A DNA stretch of 6,088 nucleotides. Origin: CAYSNP01 sp964432485. GTDB taxonomy: Bacteria; Bacillota; Clostridia; Christensenellales; DTU072. Positions within the stretch are counted from its first letter, which is position 1. Every line of letters begins with the position of its first letter. A program made the translations under genes and the position numbers. The stretch lies in NCBI GenBank assembly GCA_964432485.1, contig CAYSNP010000066.1, positions 1 to 6,088 on the forward strand, read 5' to 3'. The notes beneath the pieces are model-generated. The model worked only from the letters and a program-made list of their open reading frames with translations, ran no database searches and had not been told where the DNA came from. This document shows, in pieces, positions 1 through 6,088 of this stretch.

Positions 1-86
1 GCTACAATAATGCAATTAATTAAATATTTATATATTTATACTCAATAGTTATGTATATTTTGCGCTAAAAATAGTCTATTATAAAT

Positions 87-1016
87 ATGATACACTCAAT
101 TTTGCAGTTTTTAACAGGTATAGGACTTTTTTTGTTAGGGCTATTTAATTTATCCAATTATATTAGCAAATTCATTCTTAGCAACTATTCAAGAAACTTT
201 GATGCCTTGTTCTGCCATGATACTGTAGCTGTAGCTACGGGTATAGCTATGTCCATATTGGTGCAAAGCAGTAGCGTTGTCAATTCTATTAGTATCAATC
301 TGGTAAACAAAAAGCTAATGAGTGTAAGGAATGCTTTTTTAATTGTCATTGGGAGTGATATTGGCACAACTGTAACCGGCTATATAATTATCTTTGGCGG
401 ACCTAGCTTATCCTTAGCGCTAAGCTCATTAATTTTTGTAGCAATAATATGTGCCTTGCTAACAAAATCTGAAAATATACGAAATATAGCTTTATCGGTA
501 GCAGGTTTTAGCTTGCTCTTTATCGGACTTGGTGCAATATCAGCCTCCTTAGTGCCTTTTGAGACGTTTGCAAAGGAATTATTTTTGAAAAACGGCAGTC
601 TATTTTTAATGTTTATGTATGGGCTGTTGCTTAGTGCAATCTTTCAAAGTTCTGCCCTTATTATGGCAATTATGGTAACCTTTGCTTCCTATGGAATCCT
701 GACTTTCGAAATGGCTTGCTTAATAGTGGTGGGAATGAATATCGGCACTACTTCTACCGGCTTTTTAGCCAGCTTAGGCGGCAGTTCGGATGCTGTTGCA
801 GTAGCTTTATTTTTGCTTTGCTTTAATGTATTTGGGGGCATAATAATATTATTTTTGCTAGGCACAGGATTAATGCATACTTTGTTTGCCGCTCTTACTA
901 TAAAAGAAGAGGTTAAAATTGCCCTTTTTCATACAATTTTTAATGTAATAACCTCTACTATTACATACTTTTTAATAGATAAGCTAATGCTGATTTATAA
1001 AAAACAAAAAGCATAA
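87..1016 (+). CDS. Na+/phosphate cotransporter family protein, short form without PhoU domain
   Basis: This is a polytopic inner-membrane protein of the NptA/type II Na/Pi cotransporter family, which imports phosphate with sodium. The 309 residues are mostly hydrophobic helices arranged as two related halves. Each half has the family QSS signature (Gln60-Ser63, Gln187-Ser189) followed by a G-x-(D/N)-I-G-T-T segment (89-95 and 216-222). A second-half FHTIFN motif (281-286) matches the AHTLFN motif usual in the family. Many bacterial members carry a C-terminal PhoU-like domain; this one ends after the last helix with a short Lys-rich tail. The start fits because the first helix begins at once, as in relatives, but no Shine-Dalgarno precedes it: the upstream bases are an A/T run. 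It is convergent with the operon to its right and more AT-rich than it. The family call is firm; the transported ion is inferred. Confidence 0.88.
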   Translation: MIHSILQFLTGIGLFLLGLFNLSNYISKFILSNYSRNFDALFCHDTVAVATGIAMSILVQSSSVVNSISINLVNKKLMSVRNAFLIVIGSDIGTTVTGYIIIFGGPSLSLALSSLIFVAIICALLTKSENIRNIALSVAGFSLLFIGLGAISASLVPFETFAKELFLKNGSLFLMFMYGLLLSAIFQSSALIMAIMVTFASYGILTFEMACLIVVGMNIGTTSTGFLASLGGSSDAVAVALFLLCFNVFGGIIILFLLGTGLMHTLFAALTIKEEVKIALFHTIFNVITSTITYFLIDKLMLIYKKQKA

Positions 1017-1035
1017 GATGTTTTCTTATGCTTTT
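999..1035 (-). terminator. Rho-independent terminator of the purA-gat-aspS operon, possibly bidirectional
   Basis: A perfect 12-bp stem (arms 1007-1018 and 1024-1035) with a 5-base loop starts 27 bases past the aspS stop. On the minus strand the hairpin is followed by TTTTTGTTTTTT, a good U-tract. On the plus strand the stem is followed by only four T and then GC, with a second T run at 1044-1049, so it may also stop the transporter transcript, more weakly. The left arm includes the last codons and stop of the plus-strand gene. Confidence 0.78.
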
Positions 1036-1062
1036 GCAGTCAATTTTTTACTTTGCCCTTTA

Positions 1063-2370
1063 TTATGGCTCTAAATGGGTAAGGTCTCTTGGGAATAAAC
1101 TGGCTTGGCGCACATTTTTAAGGTTAAGGAACTTCATAACAGTACGCTCCAATCCTATCCCCAATCCACCATGCGGAGGCATACCGTACTTAAAAATATC
1201 AAGATAAGGAGCAAAGGCCTCAGGATGCATCCCTCTTGCCAGCATTTTTGACACAAGACTGTCATAATCGTGGATACGCTGTCCGCCCGTAGTAATCTCT
1301 AACCCTCTGCAAATTAGGTCAAATGATAAGGCAAGCTTAGCATCCTTTGGGTCATCCATAGCATAAAAAGGGCGTTTTGCACCAGGGTAATGAGTGACGA
1401 AAATAAAGTCGCTGTTATATTCCTTTAGCGCATATTTGCTTAGTGATTCTTCGTCTATTGGATCTAAATCGGTCTTTTTGCTTCCTTTGCCTTTAGTTAC
1501 GATATCAATGGCCTTATCAAAGGTAATTGAGGGTACTGCTCCCAATATGGGCAAGGTTGCACCTAACAGCTCCAGCTCATATGCATAATTGTCTACAATA
1601 TATTTTAGCATGTAGTCCATAAGGGCTACTTCCAAGTTCATAACATCATACATAGAGTCTATATAGCCCATTTCATAATCCAGCCCGATATACTCATTGA
1701 TATGTCGGGGGGTATTATGCTTTTCCGCACGGTATACCGCTCCAATCTCAAATACCCTATCAAAGAAAGCTACACAAGTTTGCTTATAAACTTGAGGGCT
1801 TTGCGCCAAATATGCATCTTTGCCAAAATACTTTAGCTTAAATATATTAGCGCCCCCTTCTGCTCCTGCTGTAACAATTTTTGGAGTATGAATGCGGGTA
1901 AAGCTTTGAGAGCGCATAAATTGCGCAAAAGCGGTAACTACGCCTTCCGCTACCTGAAAAACAGCTCTTTCCATTGGATTGCGCAACGCAACTGTGCGAT
2001 GTTGCAAATTAATTTCCAATGAGCAGCCTAACTTTTTATCAGCAACCTTTAGCGGATATTCCTCTTTTGGGGCAGAAAGCAAGCTTATGTCCGCAAGGCG
2101 AATTTCCGCACCTAGCATAGCCCGCTTTTCTGCTTTGACCATACCTTTTACTTTAACATAACAACCTTGGTAAATGCCTTCCAAACTGCCGGAGCAAACG
2201 CCTTGCTCATATACAGATTGTATAAGATACCTGCCTGTGCGTAAAATTAAAAAGGCAAAAGCGCCCATCTTTTTTACTTTATGCACACAAGCGCAAAATT
2301 CAATTTCCGTATCAGGGATAAGCATATCCGTCGTAAATGCGGCCGCCAATCCTTCGCCTTTTAATACCAT
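1063..2370 (-). CDS. aspS: Archaeal-type, probably non-discriminating aspartyl-tRNA synthetase (Asp-tRNA(Asp/Asn) ligase)
   Basis: A cytosolic class II synthetase that attaches aspartate to tRNA-Asp and, if non-discriminating, to tRNA-Asn for GatCAB. At 435 residues it has the archaeal/eukaryotic-type length and lacks the large insert of the usual ~590-residue bacterial AspRS. An N-terminal OB-fold anticodon domain (about 20-100) precedes the catalytic domain. Visible motifs are motif 1 around IHTPKI (160-165), the aspartate-site QSPQVYKQ (190-197), motif 2 with RAEKHNTPRH (214-223) and DYEMGY (231-236), and motif 3 GGLGIGLERT (401-410). His30 aligns with Trp26 of the discriminating Thermococcus enzyme; His there is associated with non-discriminating enzymes. 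Met85 occupies the second specificity position, where Pro or Lys is usual. GGAG at 2377-2380, six bases before the ATG, supports the start, which lies 3 bp after gatB. The QSPQ motif and gat context argue against AsnRS. Confidence 0.93.
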   Translation of the reverse strand: MVLKGEGLAAAFTTDMLIPDTEIEFCACVHKVKKMGAFAFLILRTGRYLIQSVYEQGVCSGSLEGIYQGCYVKVKGMVKAEKRAMLGAEIRLADISLLSAPKEEYPLKVADKKLGCSLEINLQHRTVALRNPMERAVFQVAEGVVTAFAQFMRSQSFTRIHTPKIVTAGAEGGANIFKLKYFGKDAYLAQSPQVYKQTCVAFFDRVFEIGAVYRAEKHNTPRHINEYIGLDYEMGYIDSMYDVMNLEVALMDYMLKYIVDNYAYELELLGATLPILGAVPSITFDKAIDIVTKGKGSKKTDLDPIDEESLSKYALKEYNSDFIFVTHYPGAKRPFYAMDDPKDAKLALSFDLICRGLEITTGGQRIHDYDSLVSKMLARGMHPEAFAPYLDIFKYGMPPHGGLGIGLERTVMKFLNLKNVRQASLFPRDLTHLEP

Positions 2371-2373
2371 ATT

Positions 2374-3789
2374 TTACTCCAATGCTTTTGTTAACTTTTC
2401 CTTTATAATGGCAGGGCTGGTGGATTTTCCAACAATTCTGCTCACTTGTCCCATTAAAAATCCAAATACTTTTAGGCTGCCGTCCTTATACTCTTGTACT
2501 GCCTTTTGATGCCCGCTTAGCACTTGCTCAATTGCTTGTTTCAGCGCATCTAGGTCGTTTTCTAAAATAAGATTCTCTTGCTTTGCTATATTGTCAGGCG
2601 TACCTCCACAAGTATACATAATTTCTAAAACAGTCTTTTGAGCCGCTCGGGTCAAAATGCCTTGATCCAGCATTTCTGCCAATCGTGCAAGCTCTTTTGG
2701 GGTAAACTTAAAATCTTTATCAATTTGATAATCGTTAATTAAGCGAAAAAGCTCCACCACAAAGAGGTTGGCAATTTCCGAATAATTATTATAAATTGCT
2801 ACTGTGCTATCATAAAAATCGCTTAAATACTTAGAGGCAATAATTATTTTAGCGGCAGCTTCCGGCAAATTATATTCATTGATATATCTGGCCAGCCGAG
2901 CTTCGGGCAGCTCGGGCATAGTTGAAGCGATTTTGTCCACCTCGGCTTGCTCAATCAAAATAGTAGGGATATCAGGGTCGGGAAAGTAGCGGTAATCTTG
3001 TGCTTCTTCCTTACTGCGCATTGCTATTGTTCTGCCATGATTTTCATTAAAGCGTCGGGTTTCTTGCACTACCTTTTTGCCTGCATCCAACAGTTCTGAT
3101 TGGCGCTCTATTTCGTATTCTATGGCGCGCACAATGCTTTTGAAGGAATTAAGGTTCTTTATTTCCGCTCTGGTGCCTAAAATAGGAGAGCCCGACGGCT
3201 TTAGCGAAATATTTACATCGCATCTAAGCGAGCCTTCTTCCATTTTGGCATCACAAACTTCCGCATAGCGTAGCCTGTTTGCCACAATTTCGGCAAACTC
3301 CCGTGCCTGCTCCGCACTACTAATATCAGGCTCGGTTACAATTTCTATCAATGGCACGCTACTGCGGTTGTAATCAGCAAGGCTGACTCCGTGATAATCG
3401 TCATGTATTAATTTGCCCGCATCCTCCTCTAAATGAATACGGTTGACCCTTACCGTAGTGTTATCAGATAAGATTACCTTTCCATTGACACATATCGGTT
3501 TATAAAACTGGCTGATTTGGTATGCTTGGGGCAAGTCGGGGTAAAAGTAATTCTTTCTGTCAAATGCACTTTCTAGGCAAATGCCGCAATCCAGCGCCAG
3601 CCCCGCCTTAACCGCATAAGTTATGGCTTGCTGATTAAACACAGGCAATGCGCCTGGCAAAGCCGCACAACCAGCGCAACAGCGAGTGTTTTGCTCTCCT
3701 CCAAAATATTGCTCACAACTGCAAAATATCTTAGTCTTGGTGGAAAGCTCGGCATGAATTTCTAATCCGATAACAACATCGTATCTCAT
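2374..3789 (-). CDS. gatB: Asp-tRNA(Asn)/Glu-tRNA(Gln) amidotransferase subunit B
   Basis: GatB binds the mischarged tRNA, phosphorylates its Asp or Glu side chain with ATP, and amidates it with ammonia passed from GatA. The 471 residues match family length. The cradle domain opens with IGLEIH (7-12), holding metal ligands Glu10 and His12. RIHLEEDAGK (117-126) and LIEIVTEPD (147-155) supply further metal/phosphorylation residues (Glu122, Glu149), and MEEGSLRCDVN (183-193) includes Asp191. Four cysteines (23, 25, 38, 41) form the C-x-C...C-x2-C zinc-site pattern, though the usual CPVC is CAGC here. The helical and YqeY-like tRNA-binding tail domains run from about 285 to 471. One unusual change is Gln88 in YPDLPQAYQISQ, where Lys is nearly constant. 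It overlaps gatA by 4 bp (ATGA) and sits 3 bp before aspS. The phosphorylating centre appears intact. Confidence 0.96.
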   Translation of the reverse strand: MRYDVVIGLEIHAELSTKTKIFCSCEQYFGGEQNTRCCAGCAALPGALPVFNQQAITYAVKAGLALDCGICLESAFDRKNYFYPDLPQAYQISQFYKPICVNGKVILSDNTTVRVNRIHLEEDAGKLIHDDYHGVSLADYNRSSVPLIEIVTEPDISSAEQAREFAEIVANRLRYAEVCDAKMEEGSLRCDVNISLKPSGSPILGTRAEIKNLNSFKSIVRAIEYEIERQSELLDAGKKVVQETRRFNENHGRTIAMRSKEEAQDYRYFPDPDIPTILIEQAEVDKIASTMPELPEARLARYINEYNLPEAAAKIIIASKYLSDFYDSTVAIYNNYSEIANLFVVELFRLINDYQIDKDFKFTPKELARLAEMLDQGILTRAAQKTVLEIMYTCGGTPDNIAKQENLILENDLDALKQAIEQVLSGHQKAVQEYKDGSLKVFGFLMGQVSRIVGKSTSPAIIKEKLTKALE

Positions 3790-5216
3790 ACTGCCGCCTC
3801 CTTCCTCTTGCCCGCAAACACTTGCTCAAAGGCGGTTGCGCAAGCTAGCAGCTTGGCATCTGCAAAATGAGGCGCAATAAGTTGCGCTCCAATAGGCATA
3901 CCCTCTTTAGAATATCCGCAAGCGGTAGAGACACAAGGCAATCCTACAAGATTTTGTGCAACAGTAAAAGCGGAAGCCTGCCAATTTTGAACAGGGGTTG
4001 TGCTACTGGCTGTATTGTGGCCTCGTTCTGCTGCGACAGGACAAAGCAAAAAGTCACAAATGTTAAAAATAGCATTAAACTCTGCTTTTAATTTTTCCTT
4101 AACTAGCTTTGCCTTATGGTAATACTTTTCATAATTGCCGCTGCCAAGCGCAAATACTCCTAGCAGCAATCTTCTTTTGACCTCTTCTCCAAAGCCTTCG
4201 CCACGGGTATGCCATAGATTCTGCTCAAAGGTATCCCCCTCTTTACTTCTATAACCAAATCTTATACCGTCATAAAGAGCAAGACTGCTGGTAGCCTCTG
4301 CCGAAGAAATAATATAATATGCACTAAGCGCATATTTAGTGCTGGGCAAACTTACTTGTACAATATTACAACCTAGCTCCTTAAAAGCTTGAGCGGTATT
4401 TTCTATTGCCGCCTTAACTTCTGTACTTGCTTGAGCAATATATTCAGTAATAATACCTATTGTTTTGCCTTGCAAATTGCATTCTTTTACATTTGCAAAA
4501 TCGCTCTTATAGCCAATAGAAGTCATATCACGCATATCTTTTCCTGCAATGGCTGATAATAAGGCAGTACAATCTTGAGCATCCTTAGCAATAGCACCAA
4601 TTTGGGAAAATGAAGGAGCGGAACTAATCATCCCATAGCGGCTAACTGCGCCATAAGTGGGCTGTATGCCGGCTACTCCGCAAAGGGAAGCGGACTGTAC
4701 AATACTGCCGCCTATATCTGCAGAAATTGCGCAAACTGCCAAATCAGCGCATACCGCTACAGCCGCACCGCAACCTGCTGATTTTTCTACATTATAAGGA
4801 TTGGCAGATTCACCAAAAAAACTGCTTGTATTATCTCCTAAGCAAAACTCGCTTACATTTGTTTTGCCTAAAATTACCGCTCCCTGCTCTTTTAACTTTT
4901 TTATCACCGTTGCATCAAAGACCGGCTTGTAATTATATAGCATTTTAGAGCCGCAAGTGGTAAGTATACCTTTAGTCGAAATGTTATCAGATACTGCAAT
5001 TGGGATACCAGTCAAAGGCTTTTGGTTACCCGAATCAAGCATTGTTTGCGCTCTAAGGGCATCCTTTTCTGCGTCCTCTGCGGCAATTGTAATATATGCA
5101 TTTAGTTTTGAAGACAGTTTTGCCGCCCGCTCTAAATAGTAACGGGTAAGCTCCGCCGCGCCAATTTTACCTTTGTCAAGTAATGCTCTTGCCTGTCTAA
5201 TAGTGTATCCTTGCAT
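3786..5216 (-). CDS. gatA: Amidotransferase subunit A with a degenerate amidase active site
   Basis: GatA is the amidase-signature subunit of GatCAB and normally hydrolyses glutamine to supply ammonia to GatB. The 476 residues (family about 485) align along their whole length: GIPIAV-DNI (70-79), VILGKTN (114-120), DIGGSI (168-172), CGVAGIQPTYG (179-189), EVKRRLLLG (345-353) and NLVGLP (422-427). Compared by memory with the Staphylococcus aureus enzyme, catalytic Lys79 is Ser76, the cis-Ser154 within GGSSGGSA is Ala147 in SAGCGAAV, and glutamine-binding Asp425 is Ser415. The IRQPA after the nucleophile reads IVQSA. The nucleophile (Ser171), Tyr300 and Arg349 remain. The frame is open, a good Shine-Dalgarno is present, and both ends overlap neighbours, so this is not an obvious pseudogene. 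It may be a structural subunit or use a different ammonia source. Subunit identity is firm; loss of glutaminase activity is inferred. Confidence 0.93.
   Translation of the reverse strand: MQGYTIRQARALLDKGKIGAAELTRYYLERAAKLSSKLNAYITIAAEDAEKDALRAQTMLDSGNQKPLTGIPIAVSDNISTKGILTTCGSKMLYNYKPVFDATVIKKLKEQGAVILGKTNVSEFCLGDNTSSFFGESANPYNVEKSAGCGAAVAVCADLAVCAISADIGGSIVQSASLCGVAGIQPTYGAVSRYGMISSAPSFSQIGAIAKDAQDCTALLSAIAGKDMRDMTSIGYKSDFANVKECNLQGKTIGIITEYIAQASTEVKAAIENTAQAFKELGCNIVQVSLPSTKYALSAYYIISSAEATSSLALYDGIRFGYRSKEGDTFEQNLWHTRGEGFGEEVKRRLLLGVFALGSGNYEKYYHKAKLVKEKLKAEFNAIFNICDFLLCPVAAERGHNTASSTTPVQNWQASAFTVAQNLVGLPCVSTACGYSKEGMPIGAQLIAPHFADAKLLACATAFEQVFAGKRKEAAV
3797..3803 (-). promoter_or_regulatory. 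Shine-Dalgarno of gatB, inside gatA
   Basis: AAGGAGG on the minus strand lies seven bases before the gatB ATG at 3789 and within the last codons of gatA. It is a consensus site, so gatB can initiate on its own as well as by coupling through the ATGA stop-start overlap. It fixes the gatB start. Confidence 0.85.
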
Positions 5217-5497
5217 TAGCCCACCACCTTAGCAGTAACAAAGCTGTCCTCTTGGGTAATGCTTGCATTGGCTAAAAGTTGCTCTCTAGGCAATGAGGGT
5301 TGCGGCTTATCCTCCCGCAAATTCTTGTACTCTGCTACTTGCGGTTGCACTTGCAGCCCTGCGGTATCCGCTTCTTTTATTATATCAATAAACTCCAGTA
5401 TACTGTCAAACTCACCTGCATATTTTTGCCGCTCTTGCGGCTCTAAAGTAAGTGCCGCCAACTCTTCTAACTGCTTAATAAAGTTTAGCTTATCCAT
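5216..5497 (-). CDS. gatC: Asp-tRNA(Asn)/Glu-tRNA(Gln) amidotransferase subunit C
   Basis: GatC is the small subunit that wraps around the GatA-GatB interface and stabilises the complex; it has no catalytic site. The 93 residues are close to the usual 95-100. An N-terminal helical region has LEELAALTLEPQE (10-22) and a second helix DSILEFIDIIKEADT (31-45). The extended family motif LRED (60-63) is followed by SLPREQLLANA (68-78) and a C-terminal strand ending in AKVVG. The usual G-[YF]-F-x-V-P-K-V ending is relaxed here to DSFVTAKVVG. The gene starts 3 bp after purA and its TAA shares one base with the gatA ATG. Its position directly before gatA is the common bacterial order. Identification is secure from motifs plus context. 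Confidence 0.94.
   Translation of the reverse strand: MDKLNFIKQLEELAALTLEPQERQKYAGEFDSILEFIDIIKEADTAGLQVQPQVAEYKNLREDKPQPSLPREQLLANASITQEDSFVTAKVVG
5224..5230 (-). promoter_or_regulatory. Shine-Dalgarno of gatA, inside gatC
   Basis: AAGGTGG on the minus strand lies seven bases before the gatA ATG at 5216 and within the last codons of gatC. The stop and start share one base (TAATG), an arrangement typical of translational coupling, which helps keep GatC and GatA in ratio. Confidence 0.75.
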
Positions 5498-5500
5498 TTT

Positions 5501-5507
5501 TTACCTT
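5501..5507 (-). promoter_or_regulatory. Shine-Dalgarno of gatC, overlapping the purA stop codon
   Basis: AAGGTAA on the minus strand ends with the TAA stop of purA; the AAGG core lies six bases before the gatC ATG at 5497. No room is left for a promoter between the two genes, so gatC is probably read from a transcript that includes purA. Confidence 0.65.
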
Positions 5508-6088
5508 ACAATTATTTCCTCTCTCATAGGGCCTACGCCTATGTATTTTACTTGCACTCCAATATGCTGTTCAATAATTTCCAAATATTTTTTTGCATTT
5601 TTAGGCAATTGCTTATAATCTCTGATTTTGCTGGTATCGCAAAGCCAACCGTCTACGGTAATATATACGGGCTCTACCTTATATAGTTCTCTTACGGAGG
5701 GCATATAATCAATTACTTTACCATCCAGCTTATAAGATGTACAAATTTGTATTTTATCATAAATATCCAGCTTATCAATCTTACAAACAGCAAGTTCGGT
5801 AAAACCGTTTATAGCAGAAGTATATTTAAGCACCGGCAAATCCAGCCACCCCAAACGCCTTGCTCTCCCAGTCCTTGCGCCAAACTCGTCATCTACCCTG
5901 CTACCATCGCCACGAAAGCCTTCAGACTCCGCCTTACCCATTTCCGTAGGGAAAGGACCGTCGCCTACTGCGGAAGAAAACGCCTTCATAACACCTATGA
6001 TATTGGTGATATGCTTTATTGAAAAGCCTGCGCTAACTGCGGCATAAGCGGCAATAGGATTGGAAGAAGTCACATAAGGATAAATGCC
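5501..6088 (-). CDS. purA: Adenylosuccinate synthetase, C-terminal part (5' end beyond the window)
   Basis: PurA joins IMP and aspartate using GTP to make adenylosuccinate, the first committed step to AMP, in the cytosol. The frame stays open to the right edge, where it reads GIYPYVTSS, a family motif, so the GTG at 6073 is an internal Val codon and not the start. The visible 195 residues include GPFPTEM (44-50), the aspartate-loop region ARTGRARRLGWLD (71-83), CKID (102-105, usual TKLD, guanine side) and the end GVGPMREEIIVR (184-195). Several positions differ from common bacterial enzymes: usual TTGR is RTGR, and usual GPDR is GPMR. The segment VIDYMPS followed by VEPVYI reminds me of archaeal-type PurA. 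It is the first visible gene of the operon; the promoter lies outside the window. Confidence 0.93.
   Translation of the reverse strand, partial: GIYPYVTSSNPIAAYAAVSAGFSIKHITNIIGVMKAFSSAVGDGPFPTEMGKAESEGFRGDGSRVDDEFGARTGRARRLGWLDLPVLKYTSAINGFTELAVCKIDKLDIYDKIQICTSYKLDGKVIDYMPSVRELYKVEPVYITVDGWLCDTSKIRDYKQLPKNAKKYLEIIEQHIGVQVKYIGVGPMREEIIVR

Noticed and set aside
1..86. A firm promoter call upstream of the transporter
   Set aside because: The region is so AT-rich that -10-like hexamers occur by chance, and no convincing -35 at a 16-18 base spacing was found.
1063..2370. Calling the synthetase AsnRS (asnS)
   Set aside because: The QSPQVYKQ segment and the KHNTPRH motif 2 match archaeal-type AspRS; AsnRS usually has a different active-site segment. 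The gatCAB neighbourhood also fits AspRS.
2174..2509. Plus-strand open frame of about 111 codons across the gatB-aspS junction
   Set aside because: It is antisense to conserved coding sequence on both sides and resembles no family; most likely a shadow frame.
3786..5216. Treating gatA as a decaying pseudogene
   Set aside because: The frame is complete at near-family length, structural motifs are conserved throughout, an SD is present and both ends overlap neighbouring genes. The changes concentrate in catalytic and substrate residues, not at random.
5259..5618. Plus-strand open frame of about 119 codons opposite gatC and the purA end
   Set aside because: It lies antisense to two well-supported genes, has Cys/Ser-rich composition typical of a shadow frame and shows no recognisable motif.
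5501..6073. A complete short gene starting with GTG at 6073
   Set aside because: The frame continues upstream to the window edge and encodes GIYPY before the Val, a conserved PurA motif, so the gene is simply truncated by the window.
1..6088. CRISPR array, tRNA or rRNA genes, insertion sequences or attachment sites
   Set aside because: No spaced direct repeats, tRNA-like cloverleaf, transposase motif or terminal inverted repeats were seen; coding sequence fills nearly the whole window.

Overview
The window is bacterial and gene-dense, with low to moderate GC by eye. It holds a five-gene minus-strand operon, cut by the right edge, converging on one plus-strand transporter gene. The strong Shine-Dalgarno sites (for example AAGGAGG before gatB), the overlapping genes and an archaeal-type aspartyl-tRNA synthetase beside gatCAB fit an uncultured Bacillota/Clostridia-like lineage. 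That placement is an inference; no rRNA or other marker gene is present.

Layout. Positions 1-86 are very AT-rich leader. Positions 87-1016 (+) encode a short Na+/phosphate cotransporter-family membrane protein. Positions 999-1035 hold a strong hairpin and U-tract, best read as the terminator of the minus-strand operon; it lies partly inside the end of the transporter gene. Reading leftward from the right edge, the operon is purA (3' part only), gatC, gatA, gatB, aspS. Its junctions are a 3-bp gap, a 1-bp overlap, a 4-bp overlap and a 3-bp gap, so co-transcription and translational coupling are likely.

How the genes work together. The aspS product looks like a non-discriminating archaeal-type AspRS, expected to charge Asp onto tRNA-Asp and tRNA-Asn. 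GatCAB would then convert Asp-tRNA-Asn (and possibly Glu-tRNA-Gln) to the amidated form. PurA consumes aspartate in AMP synthesis, so the operon groups aspartate-using steps.

Main surprise. GatA keeps the family fold and an intact reading frame, but has lost most of the glutaminase active site. The catalytic Lys is Ser76, the GGSSGGSA cis-Ser loop is replaced (Ala147), and the glutamine-binding Asp is Ser415. Only the nucleophilic Ser171 and the Tyr300/Arg349 substrate contacts remain. GatB keeps its metal and phosphorylation residues but has Gln88 in place of the conserved Lys of its YPDxPKxYQ motif. This suggests a transamidosome whose amidase half is inactive or altered, perhaps using free ammonia or a glutaminase encoded elsewhere.
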